Shown: positions 20,955-31,830, counted from the stretch's first letter. The stretch: 64,000 bases of DNA from Pseudomonas sp. HOU2 (GCF_040729435.1 NZ_CP160398.1:2046001-2110000); one strand, 5' to 3'. Notes: generated from the sequence alone by a model not told the origin. Translations and numbers: made by a program.

Positions 20955-21995
20955 TTATTGACCCAACTTCAGGCGAGCAGTCTCGCCACTGGTGAACGGA
21001 GCGATATCGACCGGTTGGCCGTTGTAGCTGACCTGTGCGGCGCGAGCCACACCCAGACGCACCGCCAATGGCGGCTTGCCGGTAACCGAAACGCTGTCGC
21101 CTTTATGTTTCAGACCACTGAACAGCACTTTGCCGCGACCATCGGTGACCTGTGCCCAGCAATCAGCGGTGAACTGCAGTTGCACCTGGCCGTCGCCGGC
21201 CGCTGGAACAGCTGCTTCGGCGCTTGGCGCAGGGGTGGCCGCGACTACTGGAGCGGTGACGGTCGGCGCCGGAGTAGCCGGAACGTTCGGTGCAGGGGTA
21301 GCCGGGTTGGCGACAACCGGGGCCGGCGTGTGAGCCGGGGCGGCTGGCGTAGTCGCAGCGGGGGCGGCTGGAGCGGTTGCCGGAGCGGCAGGCTCGGCAC
21401 CGGTCGATTCAGCGGTGGTTTCCGATTGTGGCAGCGCCAGAGCAGTCGCGCCCTCGGCCTGACCTTCGGCCACGGCCTGGTCTTCCGGTTCGTCGATCGG
21501 GTGAATCTGCGTGGTGCCGTCAGCGCCTTCGACTTCAACGTGCTCCGGGGCCAGGCTGGTCACGTCCTTGCTGCGCTGCGAGGTCTGATCCTGCCACCAG
21601 ACGAAACCGCCGCCGATGACCGCGATCAGCAAGAGCAGACTGACAATACGCAAAATAGTGTGGGAAACCCGTACCGGCTCTTCGATACGGCCCAGCGCAT
21701 GCACGTTGCTGCCCTGTGAGTCGGTGCCGGTGGACTGGTCGAATTGCTGAACCAGAACGGTCTGGTCCATGCCGAGCAATTTGGCATAAGCGCGAATGTA
21801 ACCGCGAGCGAAGGTATGCCCCGGCAGCTTGTCGAAAGCGCCAGCTTCAAGATTGCTCAGGGAAGTCACTGTGAGGTTGAGCTTGAGGGCCACTTCGGCC
21901 AGCGACCAGCCATTGCTTTCGCGGGCCTGGCGCAAAGTCTCACCGGGATTAACGCGAGTCGCTGCTACAACTTCGGGATGCGCCGCTTTCATCAT
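20955..21995 (-). CDS. rodZ: RodZ-type cell-shape protein (HTH, transmembrane, DUF4115)
   Basis: Links MreB to the elongasome. The 346-residue protein has an N-terminal Cro/CI-like helix-turn-helix (about 17-85; GETLRQARESNGWSLAEVA), one transmembrane helix (about 113-133; RIVSLLLLIAVIGGGFVWW), a Pro/Ala/Thr-rich periplasmic linker (about 190-265) and a C-terminal DUF4115 domain (about 265-346). Two tandem ATGs open the frame. The start overlaps the pilW stop (ATGA). Confidence 0.93.
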   Translation of the reverse strand: MMKAAHPEVVAATRVNPGETLRQARESNGWSLAEVALKLNLTVTSLSNLEAGAFDKLPGHTFARGYIRAYAKLLGMDQTVLVQQFDQSTGTDSQGSNVHALGRIEEPVRVSHTILRIVSLLLLIAVIGGGFVWWQDQTSQRSKDVTSLAPEHVEVEGADGTTQIHPIDEPEDQAVAEGQAEGATALALPQSETTAESTGAEPAAPATAPAAPAATTPAAPAHTPAPVVANPATPAPNVPATPAPTVTAPVVAATPAPSAEAAVPAAGDGQVQLQFTADCWAQVTDGRGKVLFSGLKHKGDSVSVTGKPPLAVRLGVARAAQVSYNGQPVDIAPFTSGETARLKLGQ

Positions 21996-22750
21996 TGCTC
22001 CGACAGGTATTGCTGATATTCCGGCGTACCGGGATAGAGTCGTTTTAATTGCAGGCCATAACTGGCGGCCTTGTCGCGATCTTCAAACACTTTTGCCAGC
22101 CGAACGCCGAGCAATAGACTACGTGCATTTTGCTCGGTTAGCAGGCTGAAACGGTCGTAATAGTCACGCGCGGGCACATAATGCCTGTCTTCGAAGGACA
22201 ACTCAGCCATTTCCAGCAAAGCACGCGGTTGTTGACGGTTCAGCCGCAGGGCTTTTTCCAGTTGCTGCTGCGCCAGATCCCGCTGCCCGAGCTTCGAAGC
22301 GGTCATGCCGAGGTTTTCGAAAACCCGCGAACGCTCAGGATACAGGGTATCGGCGGCTGCCTGCTCAAAACGCTCGTAGGCTTCCTTGTAACGCTGTTCT
22401 TCGTAGAGAAAACTGCCGTAGTTATTGAGGATTCGTGCGTCGGTGGGACGCGAGGACAGGGCTTTGCGGAAATGTTCGTCGGCCAGCTTCGGCTCCATTT
22501 CGGCCTGGAACACCAGCCCGAGGGCAGCGTTGGCATCAGGATCGGAGCCGTCCAGCTCCAGCGCCTTCTTCAGCGGCACCTTGGCGCGCTCGGTCATCCC
22601 TTGCTGCAAGTATCCCAGTCCCAGCTGCACGTAGGCGGCACGCGCTTCGTCGCGGCCCTTGCTGGTCTTCATCGGGTTGTAGTCACCCGACAGGACACAA
22701 CCAGCACACAGGCTGGCCATCAGCAACAGCAGCGCAAAGCGCAGGGACAT
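21992..22750 (-). CDS. pilW: Type IV pilus biogenesis/stability lipoprotein (PilW; PilF in P. aeruginosa)
   Basis: The pilotin-like lipoprotein needed for assembly and outer-membrane localisation of the PilQ secretin. The 252-residue protein has a signal peptide with lipobox LCAGC (Cys18) and six or so TPR repeats filling the rest (for example AYVQLGLGYLQQGMTERA, AALGLVFQAEMEPKLADEHF). It lies between rlmN and rodZ and overlaps rodZ by 4 bp. Confidence 0.93.
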   Translation of the reverse strand: MSLRFALLLLMASLCAGCVLSGDYNPMKTSKGRDEARAAYVQLGLGYLQQGMTERAKVPLKKALELDGSDPDANAALGLVFQAEMEPKLADEHFRKALSSRPTDARILNNYGSFLYEEQRYKEAYERFEQAAADTLYPERSRVFENLGMTASKLGQRDLAQQQLEKALRLNRQQPRALLEMAELSFEDRHYVPARDYYDRFSLLTEQNARSLLLGVRLAKVFEDRDKAASYGLQLKRLYPGTPEYQQYLSEQ

Positions 22751-22762
22751 AGAGATCCTCTC

Positions 22763-23911
22763 TTAGTTAGTGTTCGCGGCGTTCTGTGCCAGATCGCTGT
22801 CGGCGCTCAACTCGCGCACGGCGATGTAACGTTCGCTGCGACGGGTGCGATCCAGCACCTGCCCTACCAATTGACCGCATGCCGCGTCGATGTCCTCACC
22901 ACGGGTGGTGCGCACAGTGACGTTGAAACCGGCCTGATGCAACTGATCCTGGAACCGACGAATGGCGTTGTTGCTCGGCCGCTCGTAACCGGAATGCGGG
23001 AACGGGTTGAACGGAATCAGGTTGATCTTGCACGGAATGTCTTTGAGCAGCTCGATCATTTCCACCGCATGCTCAAGCTTGTCATTGACGTCCTTGAGCA
23101 AGGTGTACTCGATGGTCAGCACACGTTTCTCGCCCAGGGCGGACATGTAGCGCTGGCACGACTCGAGCAGCATCTTAAGCGGATATTTCTTGTTGATCGG
23201 CACCAATTGGTTACGCAATGCGTCATTCGGTGCGTGCAGGGACAACGCCAGGGAGACGTCGATGTGCTTGGCCAGCTCATCGATCATCGGCACCACGCCC
23301 GAAGTGGACAGGGTCACGCGGCGCTTGGAGATCCCGTAGCCCAGGTCATCCATCATCAGATGCATGGCGGCCACGACGTTGTCGAAGTTCAGCAGCGGTT
23401 CGCCCATACCCATCATCACCACGTTGGTGATGGCGCGGTCGATGGTGGCGGGAACACTGCCGAAGGATTTGTTGGCAATCCACACCTGACCGATGACTTC
23501 GGCGGCGGTGAGGTTGCTGTTGAAGCCTTGCTTGCCGGTGGAGCAGAAACTGCAGTCCAGGGCACAGCCTGCCTGGGACGAAACGCACAGCGTGCCGCGT
23601 TTGCCCTGGGGAATGTACACGGTCTCGACACAGCTGCCGGACGCCACGCGCACCACCCACTTGCGGGTGCCGTCGCTGGAGATGTCCTCGCTGACCACTT
23701 CGGGACCACGGACCTCAGCAATAGCCTTGAGCTTGTCGCGCAAGGCCTTGCTGACGTTCGTCATGGCGTCGAAATCATCGACGCCAAAGTGGTGAATCCA
23801 TTTCATTACCTGACCGGCACGGAAACGCTTCTCCCCGATTGAGTCGAAGAATTTTTCCATTTCCGGCTGGGTCAGACCCAGCAGGTTTGTTTTAACAGTC
23901 GATGTAGTCAT
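22763..23911 (-). CDS. rlmN: Dual-specificity 23S rRNA/tRNA adenine-C2 methyltransferase RlmN
   Basis: Radical-SAM enzyme that methylates A2503 of 23S rRNA and A37 of some tRNAs. I start at [12 protein letters not shown] (382 residues), with GAAGGTG 6 nt upstream; the frame extends seven residues further. The cluster motif CALDCSFC gives Cys116, Cys120 and Cys123. The methyl-carrier/resolving Cys is in DIDAACGQL near residue 356. It follows ndk and precedes pilW. Confidence 0.97.
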   Translation of the reverse strand: MTTSTVKTNLLGLTQPEMEKFFDSIGEKRFRAGQVMKWIHHFGVDDFDAMTNVSKALRDKLKAIAEVRGPEVVSEDISSDGTRKWVVRVASGSCVETVYIPQGKRGTLCVSSQAGCALDCSFCSTGKQGFNSNLTAAEVIGQVWIANKSFGSVPATIDRAITNVVMMGMGEPLLNFDNVVAAMHLMMDDLGYGISKRRVTLSTSGVVPMIDELAKHIDVSLALSLHAPNDALRNQLVPINKKYPLKMLLESCQRYMSALGEKRVLTIEYTLLKDVNDKLEHAVEMIELLKDIPCKINLIPFNPFPHSGYERPSNNAIRRFQDQLHQAGFNVTVRTTRGEDIDAACGQLVGQVLDRTRRSERYIAVRELSADSDLAQNAANTN

Positions 23912-23939
23912 GGATTCACCTTCACTCTTCAAGCAATGC

Positions 23940-24365
23940 TTAGCGAGTGGTTACTTCAGTAGCTGCGAAGAAGTACGAGATTTCGCGAGCAGCAGCGGCT
24001 TCGGAGTCCGAACCGTGAACGGCGTTGGCGTCGATCGACTCAGCGAAGTCAGCACGGATGGTGCCGGCAGCAGCTTCTTTAGGGTTGGTAGCGCCCATCA
24101 GCTCACGGTTGCGAGCGATAGCGTTTTCGCCTTCCAGAACCTGAACAACAACCGGGCCGGAGATCATGAAAGCAACCAGGTCACCGAAGAAACCGCGCTC
24201 TTTGTGCTCAGCGTAGAAGCCTTCAGCTTCGGCTTTGGACAGCTGCTTCATTTTCGAAGCAACCACTTTCAGACCAGCCTTTTCGAAACGGGTAACGATT
24301 TCGCCGGCAGCGCCGTTAGCAACGGCGTCAGGCTTGATGATGGAGAAAGTACGTTGAACAGCCAT
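23940..24365 (-). CDS. ndk: Nucleoside diphosphate kinase
   Basis: Balances NTP pools by phosphate transfer through His117 in NAVHGSDS. The 141-residue protein has the canonical N-terminus [16 protein letters not shown] ribosome-binding site is present. It has its own candidate promoter in the gap after iscX. Confidence 0.98.
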   Translation of the reverse strand: MAVQRTFSIIKPDAVANGAAGEIVTRFEKAGLKVVASKMKQLSKAEAEGFYAEHKERGFFGDLVAFMISGPVVVQVLEGENAIARNRELMGATNPKEAAAGTIRADFAESIDANAVHGSDSEAAAAREISYFFAATEVTTR

Positions 24366-24402
24366 GGTGTAACTCCAGAAACGGTAATTTGCGAAAAATT
24401 AA

Positions 24403-24425
24403 ACCCGCGAATTATACGCGGGTTC
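24403..24425 (-). terminator. Hairpin after iscX with a -10 box in its loop
   Basis: On the minus strand AACCCGCG, loop TATAATT, CGCGGGTT, then TAATTTTT: an intrinsic terminator for the isc operon. The loop carries a perfect TATAAT that could be the -10 of ndk, with TTAGGC 18 bp upstream as a weak -35. Confidence 0.65.
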
Positions 24426-24452
24426 TTGGGTATTGCCTAACCTGCGAGACGA

Positions 24453-24653
24453 TCAGTCCAATTCTTTGGCCCAGAGCTCCTGAACCGCTTCCAGCACCTT
24501 CTCGCCGACACGGCCAGAAGTGCTATCAAAGTCAGGCAGATCCAGGATCATCTGCTGCAGACGGACAAAACCCACAGAGTACGGATCGACGCCGGCGTGG
24601 GCCTCAGCCAGTTCTTCTGCAATACGTTGAACATCATTCCAACCGTAGCTCAT
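24453..24653 (-). CDS. iscX: IscX (YfhJ), iron-sulfur cluster assembly accessory protein
   Basis: A 66-residue acidic protein that binds IscS and modulates cluster assembly. It shows WNDVQRIAEELAEAHAGVDP near the start and DLPDFDSTSGRVGEKVLE at the centre, characteristic of the family. It is the last gene of the isc operon after fdx. Confidence 0.95.
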   Translation of the reverse strand: MSYGWNDVQRIAEELAEAHAGVDPYSVGFVRLQQMILDLPDFDSTSGRVGEKVLEAVQELWAKELD

Positions 24654-24667
24654 GACAGTCTTACCAG

Positions 24668-25009
24668 TCAGTGCGGCGCTTCGGCCGCATGGTTAAGCGA
24701 ATATTTCGGGATCTCGACGGTGATGTCTTCTTCACCAACGATAGCCTGACAGGCCAGACGCGATTGCGCCTCCAGACCCCAGGCGCGATCGAGGAAGTCT
24801 TCTTCCAGCTCATCCGCCTCTTCCAGCGAGTCGAAACCCTCGCGGATGATGCAGTGGCAAGTGGTGCAGGCGCAGACGCCACCGCAGGCACTTTCCATCT
24901 CGATATGGTGTTCGTGAGCCAGATCGAGAATCGAAGTGCCGGGTTCGGCCTCGACCACCATGCCTTCAGGGCAGAACTTCTCGTGGGGCAGAAAAATGAC
25001 CTGCGGCAT
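24668..25009 (-). CDS. fdx: [2Fe-2S] ferredoxin of the ISC system
   Basis: Electron donor for cluster assembly. The 113-residue protein has cluster ligands Cys42, Cys48, Cys51 and Cys87 (ACGGVCACTTC and LACQAIV). Its start codon abuts the hscA stop. Confidence 0.97.
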   Translation of the reverse strand: MPQVIFLPHEKFCPEGMVVEAEPGTSILDLAHEHHIEMESACGGVCACTTCHCIIREGFDSLEEADELEEDFLDRAWGLEAQSRLACQAIVGEEDITVEIPKYSLNHAAEAPH

Positions 25010-26874
25010 CAGATATCCTCGATTTCATTCAGATTGCGCCCCGACAGAGCGGCTTTCACCGTCAGATCCATGCGGCGGGCAGCAAAAGCATCGGTCACTT
25101 GCGACAGACGCTTGGTCTGCTGCTCGATGGCATAACCATCGGTGCCTTTCATCAGTTCGGCCAGTTCCTGCATCTGCAGTTCGATGACCATGCGCTCTTC
25201 GGCGTCGAGCAAACGCTCGCCATCGGCCTCCAGAGCACCCTGCACCGCTTCGATCAGGCGCTGGGCATCGACTTGCTGCTCGCGCAGGACACGGGCGACC
25301 TTGTCGTCATTGGCGTGCTGGAACGAGTCCTTGAGCATCTTGGCGATTTCGCCGTCGGTCAGGCCGTAGGACGGCTTGACCTGAATGCTCGCCTCAACGC
25401 CTGAACCCAGTTCGCGGGCAGACACGCTGAGCAGACCGTCGGCATCGACCTGGAAGGTCACGCGAATCTTCGCCGCACCGGCCACCATCGCCGGAATGCC
25501 GCGCAATTCAAAGCGCGCCAGGGAGCGGCAGTCGCTGATCAGCTCGCGCTCGCCCTGCAGCACATGGATCGCCATGGCCGACTGGCCGTCTTTATACGTA
25601 GTGAAGTCCTGCGCACGGGCGACCGGGATGGTGGTGTTGCGCGGAATCACCTTCTCCATCAGCCCGCCCATGGTTTCCAGCCCCAGGGACAGCGGAATCA
25701 CGTCGAGCAGCAGCAGTTCGCCGCCATCACGCTTGTTGCCAGCCAGCGTATCCGCCTGGATCGCGGCCCCGATGGCCACCACTTGATCCGGGTCGATTTC
25801 CGTCAATGGCTGACGACCGAAGGCTTCGGCAACGGCTTCGCGTACACGTGGAACGCGGGTCGAACCACCGACCATGACCACGGCATGCACGTCTTCCAGT
25901 TCGATACCGGAATCACGCACGGCGCGGCGGCAGGCTTTCAGGCTGCGGGCGACCATCGGTTCGATCAGCGCATCGAAGGCTTCGCGGGTCAGTTGCGCTT
26001 TCCAGTCACCGTAGGCGACTTCGACGCTGGCCGCATCGGTCAGGGCTTCTTTGGCCGCGCAGGCGGTTTGCAGCAAATTGCGTTGTGCGCCCGGGTCGAG
26101 ATCGGCGGACAGACCGGCGCTCTCGATGATCCAGCCGGCAATCGCGTGATCGAAGTCATCGCCGCCCAGCGCGCTGTCGCCGCCGGTGGCCAGCACTTCG
26201 AACACACCGCCAGTCAGACGCAGAATCGAAATATCGAAGGTGCCGCCACCCAGATCATAGATCGCCACCAGCCCTTCGGCATGCTGATCCAGACCATAAG
26301 CCACAGCGGCAGCGGTCGGCTCGTTGAGCAGACGCAGCACGTTCAGACCGGCGAGTTTCGCCGCGTCTTTGGTGGCCTGGCGCTGAGCATCGTCGAAATA
26401 CGCCGGAACAGTGATCACCGCACCGACCAGCTCGCCACCCAGGGTCGCTTCAGCACGCTGACGCAGCACCTTGAGGATATCGGCGGAGACTTCGACCGGG
26501 CTTTTCGGGCCCTGCACGGTGTCGATGAACGGCATGTGCGATTCGCCGCCGACAAAGCGATACGGCAGTTGCTCGCCCAATTGCTTGACGTCGGACAGAC
26601 CACGGCCCATCAGGCGCTTGACCGACAGCACGGTGTTCAAGGGATCGGAGGACGCGGCCAGTTTGGCCGACTCGCCGACCTCGACGCGGTCGGCGTGATA
26701 ACGCACGGCGGACGGCAGGATGACCTGCCCGGCAGCGTCGGCCAGCGGTTCGGAAAGACCACTGCGCAACGCAGCGACCAGCGAATTGGTAGTGCCCAAG
26801 TCGATCCCCACAGCCAGACGACGCTGGTGCGGTTGAGGACTTTGGCCGGGTTCGGCGATCTGCAGTAGGGCCAT
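25009..26874 (-). CDS. hscA: ISC-system Hsp70 chaperone HscA
   Basis: ATP-driven chaperone that with HscB releases the cluster from IscU through its LPPVK motif. The 621-residue protein has the Hsp70 signatures [25 protein letters not shown] and [17 protein letters not shown], followed by the substrate-binding domain and lid. It is in order between hscB and fdx. Confidence 0.97.
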   Translation of the reverse strand: MALLQIAEPGQSPQPHQRRLAVGIDLGTTNSLVAALRSGLSEPLADAAGQVILPSAVRYHADRVEVGESAKLAASSDPLNTVLSVKRLMGRGLSDVKQLGEQLPYRFVGGESHMPFIDTVQGPKSPVEVSADILKVLRQRAEATLGGELVGAVITVPAYFDDAQRQATKDAAKLAGLNVLRLLNEPTAAAVAYGLDQHAEGLVAIYDLGGGTFDISILRLTGGVFEVLATGGDSALGGDDFDHAIAGWIIESAGLSADLDPGAQRNLLQTACAAKEALTDAASVEVAYGDWKAQLTREAFDALIEPMVARSLKACRRAVRDSGIELEDVHAVVMVGGSTRVPRVREAVAEAFGRQPLTEIDPDQVVAIGAAIQADTLAGNKRDGGELLLLDVIPLSLGLETMGGLMEKVIPRNTTIPVARAQDFTTYKDGQSAMAIHVLQGERELISDCRSLARFELRGIPAMVAGAAKIRVTFQVDADGLLSVSARELGSGVEASIQVKPSYGLTDGEIAKMLKDSFQHANDDKVARVLREQQVDAQRLIEAVQGALEADGERLLDAEERMVIELQMQELAELMKGTDGYAIEQQTKRLSQVTDAFAARRMDLTVKAALSGRNLNEIEDI

Positions 26875-26925
26875 CGTGATCAGGACTTATCTGTATATCA
26901 GGCGTGCGACCGGAGCGGCACTGGG

Positions 26926-27447
26926 TTAATCGTCGAGGCGCTCTTCTAACTGGCGCACTTCGTAGGTGAGCTTGTCGAGGAACTGCATGCGCCGCATCAG
27001 GCGTTCGGCCTGTTCGCGTTGCGCCGCATCATCCCAACAGGCTGCGAAGCTTTCGTTCAACTGTTCCTGAGCCACCTTCAGGCGACGCTTGAACACCGCG
27101 ACACCGTCGAGGTCGGCACTGTCCTGAAGATCTTCGAGCTCTTCGCGCCATTGCATCTGCTGCAGAAGAAACTCGGGATCATGGACCGTGACTTCCATCG
27201 GCACTTCATGCCCGCTGATGGTCAGCAGGTAGCGTGCACGCTGGGCAGGGCTCTTGAGCGTCTGGTAGGCATCGTTGAGCCGCGCAGACTGCTCGAGCGC
27301 CGAACGCTGCTCGCGCTCGGAAGCGTCGGCAAAGCGGTCAGGATGAACACCGCGCGCCAACTCACGGTAGCGCGTGGCCAACTGCTCGAGATCCAGACGA
27401 AAGCTCGGTTGCAGCTCGAATAAAGCGAAATGACAAGGAATACCCAC
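26926..27447 (-). CDS. hscB: ISC-system J-protein HscB
   Basis: Co-chaperone that delivers IscU to HscA. The start is GTG ([16 protein letters not shown]), giving 173 residues; the frame open to 27486 would overlap iscA. The J-domain has HPD at 35-37, and a C-terminal three-helix bundle binds IscU. It follows iscA by 8 bp. Confidence 0.94.
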   Translation of the reverse strand: MGIPCHFALFELQPSFRLDLEQLATRYRELARGVHPDRFADASEREQRSALEQSARLNDAYQTLKSPAQRARYLLTISGHEVPMEVTVHDPEFLLQQMQWREELEDLQDSADLDGVAVFKRRLKVAQEQLNESFAACWDDAAQREQAERLMRRMQFLDKLTYEVRQLEERLDD

Positions 27448-27455
27448 GACAAGCC

Positions 27456-27779
27456 TCAGATGTTGAAGCTTTCGCCGCAGCCACATTCACCGCGTACGTT
27501 GGGGTTGTTGAACTTGAAGCCTTCGTTCAACCCTTCCTTGACGAAATCGAGCTCGGTGCCGTCCAGGTAGGCCAGGCTTTTCGGGTCGATAATCACTTTT
27601 TCGCCGTGACTTTCGAACACCTGATCCTCGGCAACCACCTCGTCGACAAACTCCAGCACGTAGGCAAGGCCGGAACAGCCTGTGGTGCGAACACCCAGAC
27701 GAATCCCTTCACCTTTGCCGCGCCCGTCGAGGGAGCGTCGCACGTGTCGAGCAGCCGCTTCTGTCATGCTGATAGCCAT
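27456..27779 (-). CDS. iscA: Iron-sulfur cluster assembly protein IscA
   Basis: A-type carrier of 107 residues with the three conserved Cys: Cys35 in TTGCSGLAY, and Cys99 and Cys101 in GECGCGESF. Confidence 0.97.
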   Translation of the reverse strand: MAISMTEAAARHVRRSLDGRGKGEGIRLGVRTTGCSGLAYVLEFVDEVVAEDQVFESHGEKVIIDPKSLAYLDGTELDFVKEGLNEGFKFNNPNVRGECGCGESFNI

Positions 27780-27807
27780 CGTTGACTCCTTACTCGTCGC
27801 GCAATGC

Positions 27808-28194
27808 TTAGATCAAGCCTTTCTTCTGCTTGTAGTCGCGAACGGCCGCTTTGATAGCGTCTTCTGCGAGTACCGAGCAGTGGATTTTCACTGGCGGCAG
27901 GGCCAGTTCTTCGGCCAGCTGAGTGTTCTTGATGGTCTCGGCTTCGTCCAGCGTCTTGCCCTTCATCCACTCGGTGGCCAGGGAACTGGAAGCGATTGCC
28001 GAACCGCAGCCGTAGGTCTTGAACTTGGCATCTTCGATAACGCCCTGATCGTTGACCTTGATCTGCAGACGCATCACGTCGCCGCACGCCGGAGCGCCGA
28101 CCATGCCGGTGCCGACATCCGGGTCTTCCGCGTTCATCTTGCCGACGTTGCGCGGGTTTTCGTAGTGGTCGATGACCTTTTCGCTGTAAGCCAT
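27808..28194 (-). CDS. iscU: Iron-sulfur cluster scaffold IscU
   Basis: The 128-residue scaffold protein has cluster ligands Cys37 (GAPACGD), Cys63 (YGCGSA) and Cys106 (IHCSVLA), plus the HscA recognition motif LPPVK at 99-103. Confidence 0.98.
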   Translation of the reverse strand: MAYSEKVIDHYENPRNVGKMNAEDPDVGTGMVGAPACGDVMRLQIKVNDQGVIEDAKFKTYGCGSAIASSSLATEWMKGKTLDEAETIKNTQLAEELALPPVKIHCSVLAEDAIKAAVRDYKQKKGLI

Positions 28195-28277
28195 GGTGCT
28201 TAATCCTCACTCATCAGAGAGTCGCTCTTTGAGCCCCGGAACCTGAGTTGACGGGGCCGGTTCGCGGCGACTTGAAA

Positions 28278-29492
28278 TCAGTGTGCCGCCCACTCGATTT
28301 TCGAAATGTCGACACCGTCTTTGTACATGTCCCACAGCGGCGACAAAGCGCGCAGCTTGGTAACGGCCTCGCAGACTTTCTGCGCGGCATAGTCGATTTC
28401 TTCTTCGGTGGTGAAACGGCCGAAGGTGAAACGGATCGAGCTGTGTGCCAGTTCGTCGTTGCGGCCCAGGGCGCGCAGTACGTACGAAGGCTCCAGGGAC
28501 GCCGAGGTGCAGGCCGAACCGGACGATACCGCCAGATCCTTGAGCGCCATGATCAGCGACTCGCCTTCAACGTAGTTGAAGCTCAGGTTCAGGTTGTGCG
28601 GAACGCGGGCGGTCAGGCTGCCGTTGACGTACAGCTCTTCCAGATGCTCGACCTGCTTGTAGAAGCGGTCGCTCAGGGCTTTGATCCGCACGTTTTCGGC
28701 AGCCATGTCTTCCTTGGCTACACGGAACGCTTCGCCCATGCCGACGATCTGGTGGGTCGCCAGGGTGCCGGAACGCATGCCGCGTTCGTGACCGCCGCCG
28801 TGCATGGTCGCTTCGATGCGCACACGCGGCTTGCGGCTGACGTACAGCGCGCCGATGCCTTTAGGGCCGTAGGTTTTGTGGGCGGAGAACGACATCATGT
28901 CGACTTTCAGCTTCTGCAGGTCGATGTCGACCTTGCCGGTGGACTGAGCCGCGTCAACATGCAGCAGAACGCCCTTGGAGCGGGTCAGTTCGCCGATGGC
29001 AGCGATGTCGTTGATGGTGCCGATTTCGTTGTTCACGTGCATCACCGACACCAGGATGGTGTCTTCGCGCAGTGCCGCTTCGATCATCGCCGGGGTGATG
29101 AGACCGTCTTCGGTCGGCTCGAGGTAGGTGACTTCGAAACCTTCACGCTCCAGTTGGCGCATGGTGTCGAGGACAGCCTTGTGCTCGATCTTGCTGGTGA
29201 TCAGGTGCTTGCCCTTGGAGCCATAGAAATGCGCCGCACCCTTGATTGCCAGGTTGTCGGACTCGGTGGCACCGGAGGTCCAGACGATTTCGCGCGGGTC
29301 GGCGTTGACCAGATCGGCCACCTGACGACGGGCGTTTTCGACGGACTCTTCAGCTTTCCAGCCGAACACGTGGGAACGGGAGGCCGGGTTACCGAAGTTT
29401 CCGTCGACCAGCAGGCATTCACTCATCTTTTGCGCAACGCGCGGATCGACCGGGGTGGTCGCAGAGTAATCAAGGTAAATCGGCAATTTCAT
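28278..29492 (-). CDS. iscS: Cysteine desulfurase IscS
   Basis: PLP enzyme that supplies sulfur for clusters and tRNA thiolation. It has 404 residues, with PLP Lys206 in [12 protein letters not shown] and the persulfide Cys328 in [17 protein letters not shown]. Neighbours iscR and iscU are in standard order. Confidence 0.98.
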   Translation of the reverse strand: MKLPIYLDYSATTPVDPRVAQKMSECLLVDGNFGNPASRSHVFGWKAEESVENARRQVADLVNADPREIVWTSGATESDNLAIKGAAHFYGSKGKHLITSKIEHKAVLDTMRQLEREGFEVTYLEPTEDGLITPAMIEAALREDTILVSVMHVNNEIGTINDIAAIGELTRSKGVLLHVDAAQSTGKVDIDLQKLKVDMMSFSAHKTYGPKGIGALYVSRKPRVRIEATMHGGGHERGMRSGTLATHQIVGMGEAFRVAKEDMAAENVRIKALSDRFYKQVEHLEELYVNGSLTARVPHNLNLSFNYVEGESLIMALKDLAVSSGSACTSASLEPSYVLRALGRNDELAHSSIRFTFGRFTTEEEIDYAAQKVCEAVTKLRALSPLWDMYKDGVDISKIEWAAH

Positions 29493-29539
29493 GGACTATC
29501 TCCTAAATCAGGGCTGGCGTTCCGCTAGCTCTTCGGCTG

Positions 29540-30031
29540 TCATTCGACGGCGGACGCTTCAATCTTGTCCAGGCGTGGCGCCTTGCTGTTGCAACGGCGC
29601 TGGTCCTGACGCTGGGCTACTTCCTGCACCTCACGGCGAGTTACAAGATCAGCCAAGCTGATACCACTTAGAAATTCGTGAATCTGCAGGCTCAGGTCGC
29701 ACCACAAATGATGAGTCAGACAGGTATCGCCGGAATGGCAATCGCCCTGGCCCTGGCATTTTGTAGCATCGACCGATTCGTTGACCGCATCGATCACCTG
29801 AGCCACCTGGATGCCCTGCATGTCGCGGGACAACTGGTAGCCACCACCTGGACCGCGAACACTGGAAACCAGGTTGCTGCGGCGCAGCTTGGCGAAAAGC
29901 TGTTCGAGATAGGACAGGGAGATGCCTTGGCGCTCGGAGATATCGGCCAGGGACACCGGCCCGTGCTGCGCGTGCAACGCCAGGTCAAGCATGGCGGTCA
30001 CGGCGTATCGGCCTTTTGTAGTCAGTCGCAT
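29540..30031 (-). CDS. iscR: Iron-sulfur cluster regulator IscR
   Basis: Rrf2-family repressor of the isc operon in its [2Fe-2S] form. The 163-residue protein has a winged helix (1-65, [17 protein letters not shown]) and cluster ligands Cys92, Cys98, Cys104 with His107. It autoregulates through the boxes upstream. Confidence 0.97.
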   Translation of the reverse strand: MRLTTKGRYAVTAMLDLALHAQHGPVSLADISERQGISLSYLEQLFAKLRRSNLVSSVRGPGGGYQLSRDMQGIQVAQVIDAVNESVDATKCQGQGDCHSGDTCLTHHLWCDLSLQIHEFLSGISLADLVTRREVQEVAQRQDQRRCNSKAPRLDKIEASAVE

Positions 30032-30063
30032 GGACAGTTACCACGGAGTTCGGAATGGGCGGG

Positions 30064-30092
30064 AGTATGCAATTCCCGAGCATTTAAGTCAA
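30064..30092 (-). promoter_or_regulatory. Promoter of the isc operon
   Basis: On the minus strand TTGACT (30087-30092) and CATACT (30064-30069) are 17 bp apart, 33 bp upstream of iscR. The -35 lies inside an IscR type 1 box. Confidence 0.75.
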
Positions 30093-30122
30093 CTATAAGA
30101 CCTAGTGCTTTAGTCGGGTTTA
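30072..30122 (-). promoter_or_regulatory. Two tandem IscR type 1-like operator boxes
   Basis: 30072-30096 reads on the minus strand ATAGTTGACTTAAATGCTCG and on, matching about 20 of 25 positions of the E. coli type 1 consensus. A second weaker match (about 18 of 25) lies immediately upstream around 30098-30122, in the opposite orientation. Tandem boxes over the promoter fit autorepression by Fe-S IscR. Confidence 0.65.
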
Positions 30123-30189
30123 CCCGCAAAAGAGCGCGCGAATGATAGCAGGGTCTGCGGCTTAATGGCACACCACCCTGCCGATGGAG

Positions 30190-30272
30190 CCTGTAGGAGC
30201 TGCCGAAGGCTGCGATCTTTTGCTTTTGCTTTAAATAAGATCAAAAGATCGCAGCCTGCGGCAGCTCCTACA
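30190..30272. repeat. Inverted REP pair (TGTAGGAGCTGCC family)
   Basis: Arms TGTAGGAGCTGCCGAAGGCT and GCAGCCTGCGGCAGCTCCTA flank a short A/T-rich centre, between the isc operator region and the end of cysE. Confidence 0.85.
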
Positions 30273-30279
30273 AAGCCTG

Positions 30280-31059
30280 TCAGCCGGCTTTGGATTCGTC
30301 TTTGCCTTTGACGCAGGCAAAATCTTCTTCACGCAGCTCAGGCAGATCTTTCGCACAGTAATTACTGCCCAGATCCTTCAGCGCGCCGCACATCCCCTCC
30401 AGCCGCCCGTCCACCGCTTGCAGGTGATCGAGCAACTGACCGATGGCACGGGCCACCGGGTCGGGCATGTCTTCGCTGACGCCATAGGCATCGAAACCGA
30501 TCTTCTCGGCCATCGCCTTGCGCTTGGCGTCCTGCTCTTCATCGGACTTGACGATGATCCGCCCCGGAATTCCCACCACCGTGGCGCCCGGCGGTACTTC
30601 CTTGGTCACGACGGCATTGGAACCGACTTTCGCCCCAGCCCCCACCGTGAACGGCCCAAGCACTTTGGCACCGGCACCCACGACAACGCCGTCACCCAAT
30701 GTCGGGTGGCGCTTGCCCTTGTTCCAACTGGTGCCACCCAGAGTCACACCCTGATAAATGGTCACGTCATCGCCAATCTCGGCGGTTTCACCAATGACGA
30801 TGCCCATGCCGTGGTCGATGAAGAAGCGCCGACCAACCTTGGCCCCCGGATGAATCTCGATCCCGGTCAACCAGCGACCGAAGTTGGACACCAGGCGCGC
30901 CAGCCATTTCAGCTCGTTGCGCCACAGCATCCCGGCCAGGCAATGAATCCAGATCGCATGCATGCCGGGATAGCAGGTCAGGACTTCAAAAGCGTTACGC
31001 GCCGCCGGGTCCCGATGGAATACGCTCTGGATATCTTCACGCAAACGCTCAAACATCAT
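30280..31059 (-). CDS. cysE: Serine O-acetyltransferase
   Basis: Makes O-acetylserine, the precursor of cysteine, which feeds IscS. The 259-residue protein has an N-terminal helical domain and a left-handed beta-helix of hexapeptide repeats (about 65-185; [41 protein letters not shown]). Two ATGs open the frame (31059 or 31056). It starts right at the end of trmJ and lies just upstream of iscR. Confidence 0.95.
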   Translation of the reverse strand: MMFERLREDIQSVFHRDPAARNAFEVLTCYPGMHAIWIHCLAGMLWRNELKWLARLVSNFGRWLTGIEIHPGAKVGRRFFIDHGMGIVIGETAEIGDDVTIYQGVTLGGTSWNKGKRHPTLGDGVVVGAGAKVLGPFTVGAGAKVGSNAVVTKEVPPGATVVGIPGRIIVKSDEEQDAKRKAMAEKIGFDAYGVSEDMPDPVARAIGQLLDHLQAVDGRLEGMCGALKDLGSNYCAKDLPELREEDFACVKGKDESKAG

Positions 31060-31830
31060 TCAGTCCTTCCGCTTAAGAAGCTCACCACGGGCCGCTTTTT
31101 GGGTTTCCGTGAGGATGCCACGCAAAATATTCATTTCCGCCCGGCTGACCGAGCTACGTCCGTACAACCGGCGCAGGCGCGCCATCAAGTGCCGTGGCTT
31201 TTCCGGATCAAGAAATTCGATGGCGACCAGCGTCTGCTCCAGATGCTCGTAGAAGCGCTCCAGCTCATCCATGGTCGCGAGCTCGGCGCTTTTCACCGAG
31301 GCCACTTCTTCTTTCTCGATCTTGGTCGGCTGCCCTTGTGCGGCCAGCCAGGCCATGCGCACTTCATAGCTCAACACCTGCACCGCCGCCCCGAGGTTCA
31401 GCGAGCTGAATTCAGGATCGGAGGGAATGTGCACGTGAAAGTGACATCGCTGCAGCTCCTCGTTGGTCAGGCCGGAGTCTTCACGACCGAATACCAACGC
31501 GATTTGCGCGCCCTGCTCCGCTTCCTCGACCACTTTGCTCCCGCATTCGCGCGGATCGAGCAGCGGCCAGGGAATGCGGCGGTCACGGGCGCTGGTGCCG
31601 AGCACCAGGTTGCAGCCGACCAAAGCGTCTTCCAGGGTGGCGACGACTTGTGCGTTTTCAAGGATATCCCCGGCGCCGGAAGCTCGCGCATCGGCTTCGT
31701 GATGCGGAAACAGGCGCGGCTCGACCAGCACCAGCCGCGACAGACCCATGTTTTTCATGGCGCGCGCGGCCCCGCCGATGTTGCCGGGGTGGCTGGTATT
31801 GACCAGGACGACACGAATGTTCTGCAGCAA
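31060..31830 (-). CDS. trmJ: tRNA (cytidine/uridine-2'-O-)-methyltransferase TrmJ
   Basis: SPOUT-class enzyme methylating the ribose at tRNA position 32. The 256-residue protein has the SpoU-like motifs NTSHPGNIGGAARAMKNMG (about 11-29), VFGREDSGLTNEEL and LNLGAAVQVLSYE forming the trefoil knot. It is divergent from suhB and adjoins cysE. Confidence 0.95.
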   Translation of the reverse strand: MLQNIRVVLVNTSHPGNIGGAARAMKNMGLSRLVLVEPRLFPHHEADARASGAGDILENAQVVATLEDALVGCNLVLGTSARDRRIPWPLLDPRECGSKVVEEAEQGAQIALVFGREDSGLTNEELQRCHFHVHIPSDPEFSSLNLGAAVQVLSYEVRMAWLAAQGQPTKIEKEEVASVKSAELATMDELERFYEHLEQTLVAIEFLDPEKPRHLMARLRRLYGRSSVSRAEMNILRGILTETQKAARGELLKRKD

